Assembly: GCF_004123675.1 (NCBI RefSeq) | Contig: NZ_CP035417.1 | Location: 1,665,501-1,729,500, forward strand | DNA length: 64,000 nt | Direction of reading: 5' to 3' | Source: Leisingera sp. NJS204 | GTDB lineage: Bacteria; Pseudomonadota; Alphaproteobacteria; Rhodobacterales; Rhodobacteraceae | Part shown: piece after piece, positions 25,179 to 35,176 of the stretch | Layout of the letters: each line of letters opens with the position of its first letter | Numbering within the stretch: position 1 is the stretch's first letter | Notes under the pieces: generated by a model | Seen by the model: the letters and a program-made list of their open reading frames with translations, nothing else | What the model was told of the DNA's origin: nothing | Databases searched by the model: none | Translations under genes and position numbers: made by a program

Positions 25179-26716
25179 TCTGCCGTCCTCCCCAGCACGG
25201 TGTCGATATAGGCTGTTGGCGTAAAGAGCTGGGCTGCCGTTGCCTCGGCATAGCGGGTGGCGGGGCCTGCGAATACGGTAAGGGCAATGAGCCCGCCCAG
25301 CAGGCCGAAACAGGCGACAAAGGGCAGCTGCGCCGGTCTTGCGGCCAGGTTATCCAGTGGCGGTTCGGCGCTGGTATCAATGTCCTGCGGCGGCAGGCCG
25401 TGGCCTTTCCAGAACAGCAGCGAGCCGGCGCGGGCCATGCCGATAATGGTGATCAGCGACCCCATCAGGATCACGGCCCAGATCCACGGCGCCAGATCCA
25501 CGCCGCGGGTGGCGTCCAGCACCAGCAGTTTACCAAGGAAACCCGACAGCGGCGGCATGCCCGCAAGCGCGATGGCGGCGGCAAAGAACAGCGCCGAGAT
25601 CAGCCCGGTCTGCGGCATCGGCAGCTGCGGCAGGATCCATTGGCCCTGCCGTTCCATCACCAGATCAGCAACCAGGAACAAGAGCGCCGCAGCCAGGGTG
25701 GAATGCACCAGATAGTACAGCGCCGCTGCCGCGGCGGTCTGGGTGAACAGCGAAATGGCGATCAGCAGCGTGCCCATCGAGGCGATGGCGCCAAAGGCCG
25801 CCAGCCGGCCCAGCTTCTTGGAGCCGAGAACACCGATGGCGCCGGCGCCAAGGGTCAGCAGGGCGGCGGGCAGCAGCCAGGACTCGGTCAGGCCGGCGGT
25901 GGCCTGAACCTCGGGGCCGAAAATCAGCGTGTACATACGCAGGATCGAATAGGCGCCGACCTTGGTCATGATGGCAAACAGGGCCGCCACCGGCATCGGC
26001 GCATTGGCATAGGCCGAGGGCAGCCAGAAATGCAGCGGCAGCAGCGACGCCTTGATGGCAAAGACCAGCAGCAGCATCACAGCACCAACGCGCAGCAGGG
26101 CGGTATCCTCAGCCGGGATCTGGGCGACCTTTACGGCGAGGTCGGCCATGTTCAGGGTGCCGGTCACCGAATACAGCGTGCCAAGCGCAAACAGGAACAG
26201 GGTGGAGCCAAGCAGGTTGAACACCACATACTGCACCCCGGCCTGAAACCGCCGGGTGCCGCCGGAGTGGATCATCAGGCCATAGGAGGCGATCAGCAGC
26301 ACCTCGAAGAACACAAACAGGTTGAAGGCGTCGCCGGTCAGGAATGCGCCCATGATGCCCATCAGCTGGAATTGGAACAGCGCGTGGAAGTTGGCTCCGC
26401 GGGTGTCCCAGCCGGAGCCGATGGCATAGAGCAGGACCGGCAGCGCCAGCAGTGAGGTCAGCACGATCATCATTGCCGACAGCCGGTCCAGCACCAGCAC
26501 AATGCCAAAGGGCGCTGGCCAGTCGCCCAGCTCATAGACCTTGACGGTGCCGTCCAATGTCTGGGCGGCCAGGGTCAGCGACACGGCGGCCAGCAGCACC
26601 ACGCTGGCCAGCGAAAAGATCCGCTGCAGGTCCAGATGGTGGCGCACCGCCATGATGATGAACGGCGCCACCAGGGCAGGCAGCACCACCGGCGCAATCA
26701 GAAGATGGTCGATCAT
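25175..26716 (-). CDS. mnhD: Mrp-type antiporter subunit D
   Basis: A 513-residue polytopic membrane protein of the NuoM/NuoN-like antiporter family, about 14 segments. It has the proton-channel pattern seen in complex I antiporter subunits (for example AIKASLLPLHFWLPSAYANAP). It overlaps subunits C and E by 4 bases each. It is one of the two ion-translocating subunits of the Mrp complex. Confidence 0.93.
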   Translation of the reverse strand: MIDHLLIAPVVLPALVAPFIIMAVRHHLDLQRIFSLASVVLLAAVSLTLAAQTLDGTVKVYELGDWPAPFGIVLVLDRLSAMMIVLTSLLALPVLLYAIGSGWDTRGANFHALFQFQLMGIMGAFLTGDAFNLFVFFEVLLIASYGLMIHSGGTRRFQAGVQYVVFNLLGSTLFLFALGTLYSVTGTLNMADLAVKVAQIPAEDTALLRVGAVMLLLVFAIKASLLPLHFWLPSAYANAPMPVAALFAIMTKVGAYSILRMYTLIFGPEVQATAGLTESWLLPAALLTLGAGAIGVLGSKKLGRLAAFGAIASMGTLLIAISLFTQTAAAAALYYLVHSTLAAALLFLVADLVMERQGQWILPQLPMPQTGLISALFFAAAIALAGMPPLSGFLGKLLVLDATRGVDLAPWIWAVILMGSLITIIGMARAGSLLFWKGHGLPPQDIDTSAEPPLDNLAARPAQLPFVACFGLLGGLIALTVFAGPATRYAEATAAQLFTPTAYIDTVLGRTAE

Positions 26717-27066
26717 GCGTCGTCTCCTGCGCCTTCGGGTTCAACCGGCATGGCGGTGCTGTCATCACGGGACGACAGATAGGCCCCCAGCGCGATCATT
26801 ACCACAACGGCTGTCATGCCGAAGGAGATCACGATGGCGGTCAGCACCAGCGCCTGCGGCAGCGGATCGGTATAGGCGACCTCCTCGTATTTGTTGAGGA
26901 TCGGCGGCGCGCCGGTTGCCAGCCGCCCGGTGGCGAACAGGAAGACATTGACCGCATAAGTGATCAGCGACAGGCCCAGGATCACCGGGAAGCTGCGGCG
27001 GCGCAGGATCAGGTAGATGCCGGCCGCGGTCAGGATGCCGACGGCAGAGGCGACGAGAAGTTCCAT
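26713..27066 (-). CDS. mnhC: Mrp-type antiporter subunit C
   Basis: A 117-residue NuoK-like membrane protein with three hydrophobic segments (LLVASAVGILTAAGIYLIL, ILGLSLITYAVNVFLF, LVLTAIVISFGMTAVVVMIAL). The length is normal for MnhC. It starts 2 bases after the A/B fusion and overlaps subunit D by 4 bases. Confidence 0.93.
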   Translation of the reverse strand: MELLVASAVGILTAAGIYLILRRRSFPVILGLSLITYAVNVFLFATGRLATGAPPILNKYEEVAYTDPLPQALVLTAIVISFGMTAVVVMIALGAYLSSRDDSTAMPVEPEGAGDDA

Positions 27067-27068
27067 AT

Positions 27069-29930
27069 CTATCCCTCCGTCCCGGTCTTGTCCGCGTCAT
27101 CGCGCGCCGGGTTGATGTCCATCGCGTGTTCCGTGCTCATCCCTGGCTGCCAGGCAAAGCGCGACAGGCTTTCCAGTGCCAGCAGCACCGCGCCAACCAC
27201 CGCCAGGAAGACGCCCAGGTCGAACAGGGCGGCTGTGGCCCATTCGAATTCCTCCAGCGGCGGCCAGTGCAGGTAGCCGAAATCGCTGGTCAGGAAGGGC
27301 ATGCCGTTGAACCAGGCGCCCATGCCGGTGGCGGCGGCAATCAGCACACCCGAACCGATGATGGCGTGATAGGGATAGCGCTGGCGTTCAGTGGCCCAGG
27401 CAAAGCCCGACGCCATATACTGCATGATGATCGCAATTGCCGCGATCAGCCCGGCGATAAAGCCGCCGCCCGGCAGGTTGTGGCCGCGGAAAAAGATATA
27501 GGCCGCCACCATCAGCGCCAGCGGCATTATCACCCGCGTTGCCACCACCATCATCAGCGGATGCGCGTCGCCGGCCTGCGGCAGGTCGGGCTTGCGGTTC
27601 AGAAGATGGGCGCGCACACGGCTGTTCAAAACCGCTTCGGTCAGGGCAAAGATCACCATGGCGGCGATGCCCAGCACGATGATCTCGCCAAAGGTGTCAT
27701 AGCCGCGGAAATCGACCAGGATCACGTTCACCACATTGGTTCCGCCGCCGCCCTTGTAGGAATTGGCGAGGTGGAAATCCGAAATGGTCGGAAAGGCAAA
27801 ATCGCGCATCAAGAGCGCATAGATCAGCCCGCCGGCACCCAGCCCGGCGACCACAGATATCGCACCATCGCGGATGCGGGTCAGGGCCGGGGTTTCAACC
27901 GGGGTTTCCTTGGGCATGAAATTCAGCGCCAGCAGCATCAGGATGATCGTCACCACCTCGACCGAAATCTGGGTCAGTGCCAGATCAGGCGCCGAGAGGT
28001 AATTGAACGACATTGAGACAACCAGACCCACAACGCCGATCAGCACCAGCGACAACAGGCGGTTGCGGTGTTTGGCGACGATGAACAGCGTCGCCACAAC
28101 CAGCGCGAACCAGCCGAGCACGGGCAGCAGGCCCGGCTTCTGCAGCTCACGCGTGGCCGCACCCAGTGTGCCGCCCTGATAGGCGTAAAAGGCGATGGCA
28201 ACAGTAAAGGTGACCATGACTGCGGCATAGCGGGTCAGGTTGCCATTGTGCAGCCCTTCGGTCACGCCTTGGCCCAGGCGGGTAAAGGCATCGATAAGGG
28301 CGTCGAAAATGACCTTGGCCTCGGGGCGGGGCAGGGCGTTCCAGATCCGCTCCAGCGGCCTGTGCAGCGCCAGCAGCACCGCGCCGCCCAGCACGGCAAA
28401 AAGGGACATGTACAGCGCCGGAGTCAGCCCGTGCCACAGTTTGAGCGAGTAATAGGGCAGTTTCTCGCCGCCGATCACCGCGCTGGCGGCAGTGGCGACC
28501 ATCGGACCTGCGATCTTGGCCGAAGCCAGGCCGATCAGCACTACCAGCACCACCAGAAAGGCAGGCCCCATCCACATGCCGGAGTTGGGGTCATGCGGGT
28601 GTGCGGGATAGTCGTCGCGCTTGGGGCCGAAGAAGACATGCGCAATGAAGCGGAAGGAATAGGCGGCAGAGAACAGCGCCGCCACGGAGGCCAGCGCAGG
28701 GATCACCAGATGCGAGCCGTTCCAGACGGTATGGGCGGCTTCCTCGAGCATCATTTCCTTGGACAGGAAACCGTTCAAGGGCGGGATGCCGGCCATCGAC
28801 AGCGCCGCGACCATGCCGATGGTGAAGGTGACCGGCATCAGATGCCGCAATCCGCCAAGGCGTTTGATGTCGCGGGTGCCGGCCTCGTGATCGACAATGC
28901 CCGCGGTCATGAACAGCGCCGCCTTGAAGGTGGCGTGGTTGATGATGTGGAACACGGCCGCCACTGCGGCGATCTTGGTGCCAAAGCCCAAGAGCATGGT
29001 GATCAGGCCCAGGTGGCTGACGGTGGAGAACGCCAATAGCGCCTTGAGGTCATCCTTGAACAGCGCAATCACCGCGCCCAGCAGCATGGTGACAAGGCCG
29101 GTGGTGGCAACGATATAGAACCATTCCGGCGTGCCGGCGAGGACGGGCCACATGCGGGCCATCAGAAACAGCCCGGCCTTCACCATGGTGGCAGAGTGCA
29201 AATAGGCCGAGACGGGCGTGGGTGCTGCCATCGCATGCGGCAGCCAGAAATGGAACGGGAACTGCGCCGATTTGGTGAAGGCGCCCAGCAGGATCAGGAT
29301 CAGCGCGGGCAGATACAGCGGCGAGGATTGAATGGCGTCTTTGTTTTGCAGAATGACGCTCAGGTCATAAGAACCTGCGATATGGCCCAGGATCAGCATG
29401 CCCGCAATCATCGCCAGCCCGCCGGAGCCGGTGACTGTCAGCGCCATCCGCGCGCCCTGGCGGCCTTCGGGCAGGTGTTTCCAATAGCCAATGAGCAGGA
29501 AGGAGCTGAGCGAGGTCAGCTCCCAGAACACCAGCAAAAGCAGAATGTTATCGGACAGAACGATACCAACCATCGCGCCCTGGAACAGCAGCAGATAGCT
29601 GTAGAACTGGCCCATCGGGTCTTCGCGCGACAGGTAGAACCGGGCGTAAAGGATGATCAGCAGGCCGATGCCCAGGATCATTGCCGCAAACAGGAAGCCC
29701 AGCCCGTCAAGAAAGAAATTGGCATTCAGCCCCAGTGCGGGCAGCCAGCTGGCAGAGGCATGAATGGTTTCGCCGCGGAACACGGCCGGGATATGCAGCA
29801 TCAGCCCGATGAAGGCGAGCAGGGTGGTAAGCCCGGCGGCTGAGGCTGCCGCATTGCGTCCCGCGCGGATCAAAAGCGCTGGGAAGACGGCTCCGAGAAA
29901 GGGCAGGGCCGCAATCAGGAATAGGGACAC
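27069..29930 (-). CDS. mnhA: Mrp-type antiporter fused subunits A and B
   Basis: A 953-residue inner-membrane protein. The N-terminal 500 or so residues are NuoL-like (for example LTSLSSFLLIGYWKHLPEGRQGARMALTVTG and SAQFPFHFWLPHAMAAPTPVSAYLHSATMVKAG). The C-terminus (from about residue 800) is a MnhB domain with RGHNLPGGGFIAGLIAA. A/B fusion is the PhaA-type arrangement of alphaproteobacteria. With C-G it makes a cation/H+ antiporter for Na+ or K+ and pH homeostasis. The ion cannot be assigned from sequence. It is the first gene of the operon, divergent from a rhodanese gene. Confidence 0.93.
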   Translation of the reverse strand: MSLFLIAALPFLGAVFPALLIRAGRNAAASAAGLTTLLAFIGLMLHIPAVFRGETIHASASWLPALGLNANFFLDGLGFLFAAMILGIGLLIILYARFYLSREDPMGQFYSYLLLFQGAMVGIVLSDNILLLLVFWELTSLSSFLLIGYWKHLPEGRQGARMALTVTGSGGLAMIAGMLILGHIAGSYDLSVILQNKDAIQSSPLYLPALILILLGAFTKSAQFPFHFWLPHAMAAPTPVSAYLHSATMVKAGLFLMARMWPVLAGTPEWFYIVATTGLVTMLLGAVIALFKDDLKALLAFSTVSHLGLITMLLGFGTKIAAVAAVFHIINHATFKAALFMTAGIVDHEAGTRDIKRLGGLRHLMPVTFTIGMVAALSMAGIPPLNGFLSKEMMLEEAAHTVWNGSHLVIPALASVAALFSAAYSFRFIAHVFFGPKRDDYPAHPHDPNSGMWMGPAFLVVLVVLIGLASAKIAGPMVATAASAVIGGEKLPYYSLKLWHGLTPALYMSLFAVLGGAVLLALHRPLERIWNALPRPEAKVIFDALIDAFTRLGQGVTEGLHNGNLTRYAAVMVTFTVAIAFYAYQGGTLGAATRELQKPGLLPVLGWFALVVATLFIVAKHRNRLLSLVLIGVVGLVVSMSFNYLSAPDLALTQISVEVVTIILMLLALNFMPKETPVETPALTRIRDGAISVVAGLGAGGLIYALLMRDFAFPTISDFHLANSYKGGGGTNVVNVILVDFRGYDTFGEIIVLGIAAMVIFALTEAVLNSRVRAHLLNRKPDLPQAGDAHPLMMVVATRVIMPLALMVAAYIFFRGHNLPGGGFIAGLIAAIAIIMQYMASGFAWATERQRYPYHAIIGSGVLIAAATGMGAWFNGMPFLTSDFGYLHWPPLEEFEWATAALFDLGVFLAVVGAVLLALESLSRFAWQPGMSTEHAMDINPARDDADKTGTEG

Positions 29931-30218
29931 GTGCAGGTCTCCTGTCGGGTTGGCGCGTCGTTTTTGGACCAGTGCTAAGCAATTTTCTTGCCCAGAACCA
30001 CCCCCGCCGGCCCGGATGCGGTAATAATGACGCAGCCAGAGACGGGAATCTTACGCTCGTTAGGGCCATAATTGGGCAGTGTCCGTCCAATAACAAGAAC
30101 TTGACCGGCGGTATTGGCCTGTTTCTGGTGATTGCGGCCTCATGGCCTGCTAGGTCTTGGGGCTAGGGCCCGGGTCCGGGCAGTCAGCGGGCGGTCGGAT
30201 TGAAAGGAAAGCGGCGGG

Positions 30219-30695
30219 ATGGCGGCGCAGGAAAACACAGGTAAACGCGGAGTGTCCCGCCGGCTGGCGCTGCTCGGCGGTATTGCAGCGGCGGCTGGTG
30301 CGGGGATCTGGTGGCAACGCAGGCAGCCTCCGGACCATGATCACCCGCGGCTGACCGTAGCCGAGGCCTTTGCCCAGGCGCAGGCCGGGGAGATTACCTT
30401 GGTGGATATCCGCACGCCGCAGGAATGGCGCGCCTCGGGGGTGCCGGTGGGCAGCCTTCAGATCGACATGCGCCGCGACGACTTTATCGCAGCCCTGCAA
30501 ACCGCGGCGGGGCCGGACCGTGCTTTGCCTGTGGCGCTGATCTGCGCCCGTGGCGTGCGGTCGGCCCGGCTGACGCTGGCTCTGGCGCGGGCGGGATTCA
30601 GCAATGTGTTTGACGTGCCCGAAGGCATGCTGGGATCCGGTGCAGGACCAGGCTGGATTGCCGCCAATCTGCCGGTGGCGCGATGGGAGGGATGA
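30219..30695 (+). CDS. rhodanese-like protein with twin-arginine-type or membrane N-terminus
   Basis: A 158-residue protein. Its N-terminus has SRRLALLGGIAAAAGAGIWW, either a Tat signal or a membrane anchor, so the domain is outside the cytoplasm. The rhodanese domain follows, with DIRTPQEWRASGVPVGS and the active-site loop CARGVRSA. It may transfer sulfane sulfur; the donor and acceptor are unknown. Its TGA overlaps the ATG of the esterase gene, so the two are coupled. Confidence 0.85.
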   Translation: MAAQENTGKRGVSRRLALLGGIAAAAGAGIWWQRRQPPDHDHPRLTVAEAFAQAQAGEITLVDIRTPQEWRASGVPVGSLQIDMRRDDFIAALQTAAGPDRALPVALICARGVRSARLTLALARAGFSNVFDVPEGMLGSGAGPGWIAANLPVARWEG

Positions 30696-31531
30696 TGAAG
30701 ACTTGGAAAACAGGCGCAGCCGCAGCGCTGCTGTCTGCGGCGTGGGGCGGCGCGGCAGTTGCTGCCTGCGGTTCAGAGGCCGGCGCTTGTGAGGTTGCGG
30801 ATGGCGCGTATCACATCGCGCTGCCCGCTGATGCGAACACCCCGCCGCCTGTGGTGATGTTCTTGCATGGCTACGGCGGCAGCGGCGCGCAGGTGATGCG
30901 CAACAGGGCGCTGTCCGAAGGGCTGACTGCGCGCGGCTATGCGGTGATTGCACCTGAGGGGCGCAAACGCGGCGGCAGCGGTCCGCAGTCCTGGGGCTTC
31001 GGGCCGTTCACCGAAGGCCGGGATGAGGGAGCGTTTTTTGCGTCTGTGCTGACAGATGCCTCGGAACGGTTTGGCACATCCTCTGCGCAGACGGTTCTCG
31101 CAGGGTTCTCAGCGGGTGCCTTTATGGTGCATTACCTGGCCTGCAGCGATCCGGCAGCCTTTGCTGCTTATGCGCCGGTCTCCGGTGCATTCTGGCGGCC
31201 GCAGCCTGAGACCTGCGAGGGGCCGGTGCGCCTGTTGCAAACCCACGGCTGGCGCGATGAGGTGGTGCCGCTGGAGGGGCGTATCCTTGGCGGCGGGCGC
31301 TGGGAGCAGGGCGATGTCTTTGCCGGGCTTGAGGTTTGGCGCGAGGCGAACGGCTGCGCGTCGCACGCGCCGGTCAAGGCTTGGAGCGCGGACAGCCTGA
31401 TGCACCGCCGCTGGGATTGCGGGCCGGGGGCGGAGATCGAACTGGTGTTGTTTGACGGCGGCCATACTGTGCCCGAAACCTGGGCGGGCTTGATGGCCGA
31501 ATGGTTCGAAGATGAACCGGCAGTGCGCTGA
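30695..31531 (+). CDS. secreted alpha/beta hydrolase (PHB depolymerase/LpqC-like esterase)
   Basis: About 278 residues from the ATG at 30695 (a second ATG at 30692 is equally close to GGGAGGG). A signal peptide ends near AAVAAC; VAAC also fits a loose lipobox, so a lipoprotein is possible. The catalytic triad parts are visible: VMFLHGYGGSG (oxyanion), GFSAGAFM (nucleophile Ser), HGWRDEVVP and FDGGHTVPETW (Asp and His). Feruloyl esterases and PHB depolymerases share this fold. The substrate is not known. Confidence 0.85.
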   Translation: MKTWKTGAAAALLSAAWGGAAVAACGSEAGACEVADGAYHIALPADANTPPPVVMFLHGYGGSGAQVMRNRALSEGLTARGYAVIAPEGRKRGGSGPQSWGFGPFTEGRDEGAFFASVLTDASERFGTSSAQTVLAGFSAGAFMVHYLACSDPAAFAAYAPVSGAFWRPQPETCEGPVRLLQTHGWRDEVVPLEGRILGGGRWEQGDVFAGLEVWREANGCASHAPVKAWSADSLMHRRWDCGPGAEIELVLFDGGHTVPETWAGLMAEWFEDEPAVR

Positions 31532-31610
31532 CGCTTGGGGGCTGTAACGAACGGAGCGCTCCCGCCCCTGTAATCGAAATCAAAGATTTCCATCAAAGCG
31601 TTGGGCCAGG

Positions 31611-31633
31611 CAGCGCGCCCTGCGGGCGCGCTG
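31611..31633. terminator. GC hairpin between convergent esterase and opgH
   Basis: CAGCGCGCCC, loop TGC, GGGCGCGCTG is a perfect 10-bp stem in the 262-base gap. The gap also contains other GC-rich stretches but no gene. No T-tract follows, so efficiency is uncertain. Confidence 0.45.
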
Positions 31634-31793
31634 CTGTTGCATGCCGCCGCGAGGCCGGCATTTTTGAGGATAGCGGCGGGTACTTGCGCAACCGCGCCGC
31701 GCGCCGGCGCGGCGCTTGGCCCAAGACCGTCAAGGGTGTCCCGGCGCAGCCGGGGATCCTTCGGTGGCGGGAGCGCCCCGCTGACGTGCGGGT

Positions 31794-33671
31794 TTATTCC
31801 GCCGGAGTACCGCGGGCGGTGCTGCCTTCCAGCAGGGCCTTCAGGTCAGCCCGCGCAACGCGGGCGGCACGGGTGATCTGGGGTTCGGTGAATTCCTCGC
31901 GCGTGGCCATCCAGTTGCGGATGCGGTTCACGGTCTTCACCCCGGACAGTGCCGACAGCGGCACTGCCAGCACCAGCGACAGCGCAATCGGCGCCAGCCA
32001 CAGCGATACGGTGCCGCTGAGGATCCCGGCCCAGAGCGCCAACCCGCTGACGGTTTCCAGCGCATGGCAGGTGATCAGCGTGCGCAATGAATAGCTGCCG
32101 CCGTCGCGGGCCTGCGGTTCCCAGCCGCGCTGCAAGCCTAAGGCGGTACGGAACACCGCGATCATCTGCTGTACCATCAGGATCGGCGCATAGAGGATTG
32201 CCAGCAGGACCTCGGAGACAAAGGACAGCGCAAAATGCACTGGACCGCCGTATTCCGAGAACCGGCTGCCGGTCAGCGGCAGCGCCGTTGCGGCCAGCAT
32301 CTTGGGCGCCAGCAGCATCGCGTAGATCAGAATGATCACCAGCACGTGTTTGGGTTCCGACATATCCGGCCAGCTGGGGCGGAACGGGTTGGCCTCGCTG
32401 AAGTAGCTGATCACCGAGGCCTCGTCGCTGCGGCCGATAATGGCCCAGAGCACCAGCAGCGCAAACCACACCGGTGCCATCAGATAGCCGATGGCGCCGG
32501 CAAACAGGTGAAAGCGCGAGATCGCCCGGAAACCCTTGGCGTGCAGCAGGTTCAGGTGCTGCAGGTTGCCCTGGCACCAGCGGCGGTCGCGCAGGATGTG
32601 GTCGATCAGGGTGGCCGGGGTTTCCTCGTATGATCCGCGGATGCGGGGCAGAAAACGCACCGACCAGCCCGCGCGGCGCAACAGGCCTGCCTCGACAAAA
32701 TCATGGCTCATGATCAGCTTGTCGCCGCCGCCAAAGCGCGAACGCAGCAGCGGCAAGCCGGCGCAGGCGGCAAAGGCGCGGGTGCGTATGATCGCGTTAT
32801 GGCCCCAATAGTTGCCCTCGTGACCTGCCCAGCGGGCCAGCCCTTCGGCCAGGGCGAGGCCATAGACACCATTGGCGAACTGTTGCATGCGGCCAAAGAC
32901 CGACTGGGCGCCGATCAGCTGCGGGTAGCTTTGGATCAGGCCGGCGCCGGGATCGCGGGCCAGGGCATCGGCCAGCCGGGCAATGGCGCGGCCGGTCATC
33001 AGGCTGTCGGCGTCCAGCACCAGCATCGCCTCGTAATCAGCGCCCCAGCGGCGCACCCAGTCAGAAATATTGCCGACCTTGCGGCCCTCATTGTCGGCGC
33101 GGCGGCGGTAATACAGTTCAGTGCCTTCCGGCAGCATGCTGCGCAGCGCCTCGACACTGGCGCGCTCCTGTGCGGCAATGGCGTCGTTGCGGGTGTCGGA
33201 CAGGATGAACATCGCATATTCATGCTGACCGCCGCGGCCATGAAGTTCCTGCAGCATGGTCTGGGCGTTGCCCAGCACGTACCACGGCACCTCGTTGTAG
33301 ACCGGCATCAAGAGCGCCACCTTCATCGGGCGGGCCGCGCCGCGGGCCACGGTCTTTTCCCGGCGGGACAGACCGTAAAGGCCCAGCAACACGGTCGAGA
33401 CGGTAAAGGCGATCCAGAAGAAGTTGAAGGCGATCAGCGCCAGCAGGATCAGCTCCAGCAGCGAAAACCCGTCAGCCGTAAACCAGCCCCGCATCACCCA
33501 GGTCAGAACGCCGGTTGCCAGCATTGCCGGCGAGAAGGCCAGAAGCCGCCACAACGCCACCTGGCGCGGCGCGGCACCGCCGGGGGCTTCGGCATCGTGA
33601 AAGTCCTTGCTGAAATCCTGTTCCGGCATCGCCAGCGGCTGTTCCGGGGGCATCAGATCACATGCAGTCAT
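31794..33671 (-). CDS. opgH: glucans biosynthesis glucosyltransferase MdoH/OpgH
   Basis: About 625 residues. The ATG at 33671 forms a 4-base ATGA overlap with the opgG stop and is preferred to the GTG at 33680. Family 2 glycosyltransferase: cytosolic catalytic loop with LLMPVYNE, VLDADSLMTG and the RDRRWCQGNLQHL (Q/RxxRW) motif, and several membrane segments on both sides. It makes the beta-glucan chain of osmoregulated periplasmic glucans. It is the third gene of opgC-opgG-opgH. Confidence 0.94.
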   Translation of the reverse strand: MTACDLMPPEQPLAMPEQDFSKDFHDAEAPGGAAPRQVALWRLLAFSPAMLATGVLTWVMRGWFTADGFSLLELILLALIAFNFFWIAFTVSTVLLGLYGLSRREKTVARGAARPMKVALLMPVYNEVPWYVLGNAQTMLQELHGRGGQHEYAMFILSDTRNDAIAAQERASVEALRSMLPEGTELYYRRRADNEGRKVGNISDWVRRWGADYEAMLVLDADSLMTGRAIARLADALARDPGAGLIQSYPQLIGAQSVFGRMQQFANGVYGLALAEGLARWAGHEGNYWGHNAIIRTRAFAACAGLPLLRSRFGGGDKLIMSHDFVEAGLLRRAGWSVRFLPRIRGSYEETPATLIDHILRDRRWCQGNLQHLNLLHAKGFRAISRFHLFAGAIGYLMAPVWFALLVLWAIIGRSDEASVISYFSEANPFRPSWPDMSEPKHVLVIILIYAMLLAPKMLAATALPLTGSRFSEYGGPVHFALSFVSEVLLAILYAPILMVQQMIAVFRTALGLQRGWEPQARDGGSYSLRTLITCHALETVSGLALWAGILSGTVSLWLAPIALSLVLAVPLSALSGVKTVNRIRNWMATREEFTEPQITRAARVARADLKALLEGSTARGTPAE

Positions 33672-35176
33672 GCGGTCCACCTGTATAGCCAGACCTCGGA
33701 AGCGGCATTGCCGTCCTTCCTGAGCTGGGCGCGCAGTTCAACGTGATCCCGCTCACCGGGATCAAAATAGAAGGCCAGCCGCAGACCGCCGGTTTCGGGG
33801 TTGTGCTGCAGCACGCCTTCGCTGGTCGCCACATGGGGAGAGTGGATATGGACGTCAAGAGTGTCCGGGCCGCCGTCAAACAACGGGTGGGCATCGAAAT
33901 CGATGGTCATGATCCGGCCTGGCCCGCCAAAGATCCGTGCGCCCTCGGCGGTGTCGATCACCCGCGGCATCGATAGCACCGGCTCTTCGCCCCAGGTGAG
34001 ACGGTAATTCAGGTTCACCTCGGATCCGGCGGCATAGGGCTCGCGCGGGCGCCAGTAGGCGACGATATTGTCGTAGATTTCCTTGTCCGCCGGGATCTCA
34101 ACCAGGGTGACGGCGCCTTTGCCCCAGTCTTCCTTGGGTTCGACCCACAGGCAGGGGCGGTTGTGATAAAAGGCTTCCAGGTCGTTGAACTCCGACAATC
34201 TGCGCGGGCGCTGCATCAGGCCAAAGCCTTGCGGGTTTTCATCGACAAAGGACGAGACCTGCAGACGGGTCGGATTGGCCAGCGGCCGCCACAGAGTCTC
34301 GCCATTGCCATTCAGCACCAGCAGCCCGTCGCTGTCATGCACCGCCGGGCGGAAATCATCGAAACGATTGCGGTTGGTGGCGTCGAACAGGAACATCGAG
34401 GTGAGCGGCGCAAGGCCTGCGTGGCTCAGCTCCTCGCGGGCGAACAGGGTTGCCTCCACATCCATCACCGCGCTGCTGCCGGGGGTGATGGTGAACCGGT
34501 AGGCGCCGGTCACGGAGGGCGAATCCATCAGCGCATGCACCACCATCGAGCGCTGGCCGGGGGCAGGGGCCTCAAGCCAGAACTCGGTGAATTCGGGGAA
34601 TTCCTCACCCTCGGGATCGGCGGTTTTCAGCGCCAGGCCGCGGGCCGAGAGCCCATAGGCGTTGCCGGTGCCGATGGCGCGGAAATAGCTGGCGCCCTGA
34701 AAGACGCAGAATTCGGTTTTCTGGCCGGGTTCGGCCTGCTCGGTGCGCAGGCGCAGGCCGGAATAGCCCAGATCACCCTCGGTCGTCAGATCCGGCGCCT
34801 TGTCGTTTTTGTCAAACAGCGACAGGTCAAAGCCGATCCGCTCAGCCATGCCGTTTGCCACCGTGTTCACCTGAACGGCGCGCGGGAAATAAAGGCCGGG
34901 CAGGAAGAAATCGACGTTATAGCTGCGGTCGGTCCCCGCCCACAGCGCGTCCTTGGTGCGGAACCAGCGGGATTTATAATCGTCATATGACTGGTCCAGC
35001 CAATCCTGCGGCACCATCGGGCGCTCAGCAAAGGGTTTGGCGGCCAGTGCACGGGCCTTGGCCACGACAACATCGCGGGTAAAGGGCATGGCCTCGCGTG
35101 CCACAGACGGCAATGCGGCAAGCGCGGTGCTGCCAAGTGCGGCAGCCAGAAAGGAACGTCGGGTGAAAGAGCTCAT
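33668..35176 (-). CDS. opgG: periplasmic glucan biosynthesis protein MdoG/OpgG
   Basis: About 502 residues, starting at the ATG at 35176 with a 4-base overlap with opgC. The N-terminus is a twin-arginine signal (SSFTRRSFLAAALGSTALAALPSVA), so the folded protein is exported by Tat. The rest is the OpgG beta-sandwich domain, including SYDDYKSRWFRTKDALWAG and LNYRLTWGEEPV. It acts in the periplasm on the backbone or branching of glucans together with OpgH. Confidence 0.94.
   Translation of the reverse strand: MSSFTRRSFLAAALGSTALAALPSVAREAMPFTRDVVVAKARALAAKPFAERPMVPQDWLDQSYDDYKSRWFRTKDALWAGTDRSYNVDFFLPGLYFPRAVQVNTVANGMAERIGFDLSLFDKNDKAPDLTTEGDLGYSGLRLRTEQAEPGQKTEFCVFQGASYFRAIGTGNAYGLSARGLALKTADPEGEEFPEFTEFWLEAPAPGQRSMVVHALMDSPSVTGAYRFTITPGSSAVMDVEATLFAREELSHAGLAPLTSMFLFDATNRNRFDDFRPAVHDSDGLLVLNGNGETLWRPLANPTRLQVSSFVDENPQGFGLMQRPRRLSEFNDLEAFYHNRPCLWVEPKEDWGKGAVTLVEIPADKEIYDNIVAYWRPREPYAAGSEVNLNYRLTWGEEPVLSMPRVIDTAEGARIFGGPGRIMTIDFDAHPLFDGGPDTLDVHIHSPHVATSEGVLQHNPETGGLRLAFYFDPGERDHVELRAQLRKDGNAASEVWLYRWTA

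Noticed and set aside
24685..25380. Upstream extension of subunit F in the same frame (321 residues in total)
   Set aside because: It runs through mnhE and into mnhD in another frame; the true MnhF starts at 24684 with a 4-base overlap.
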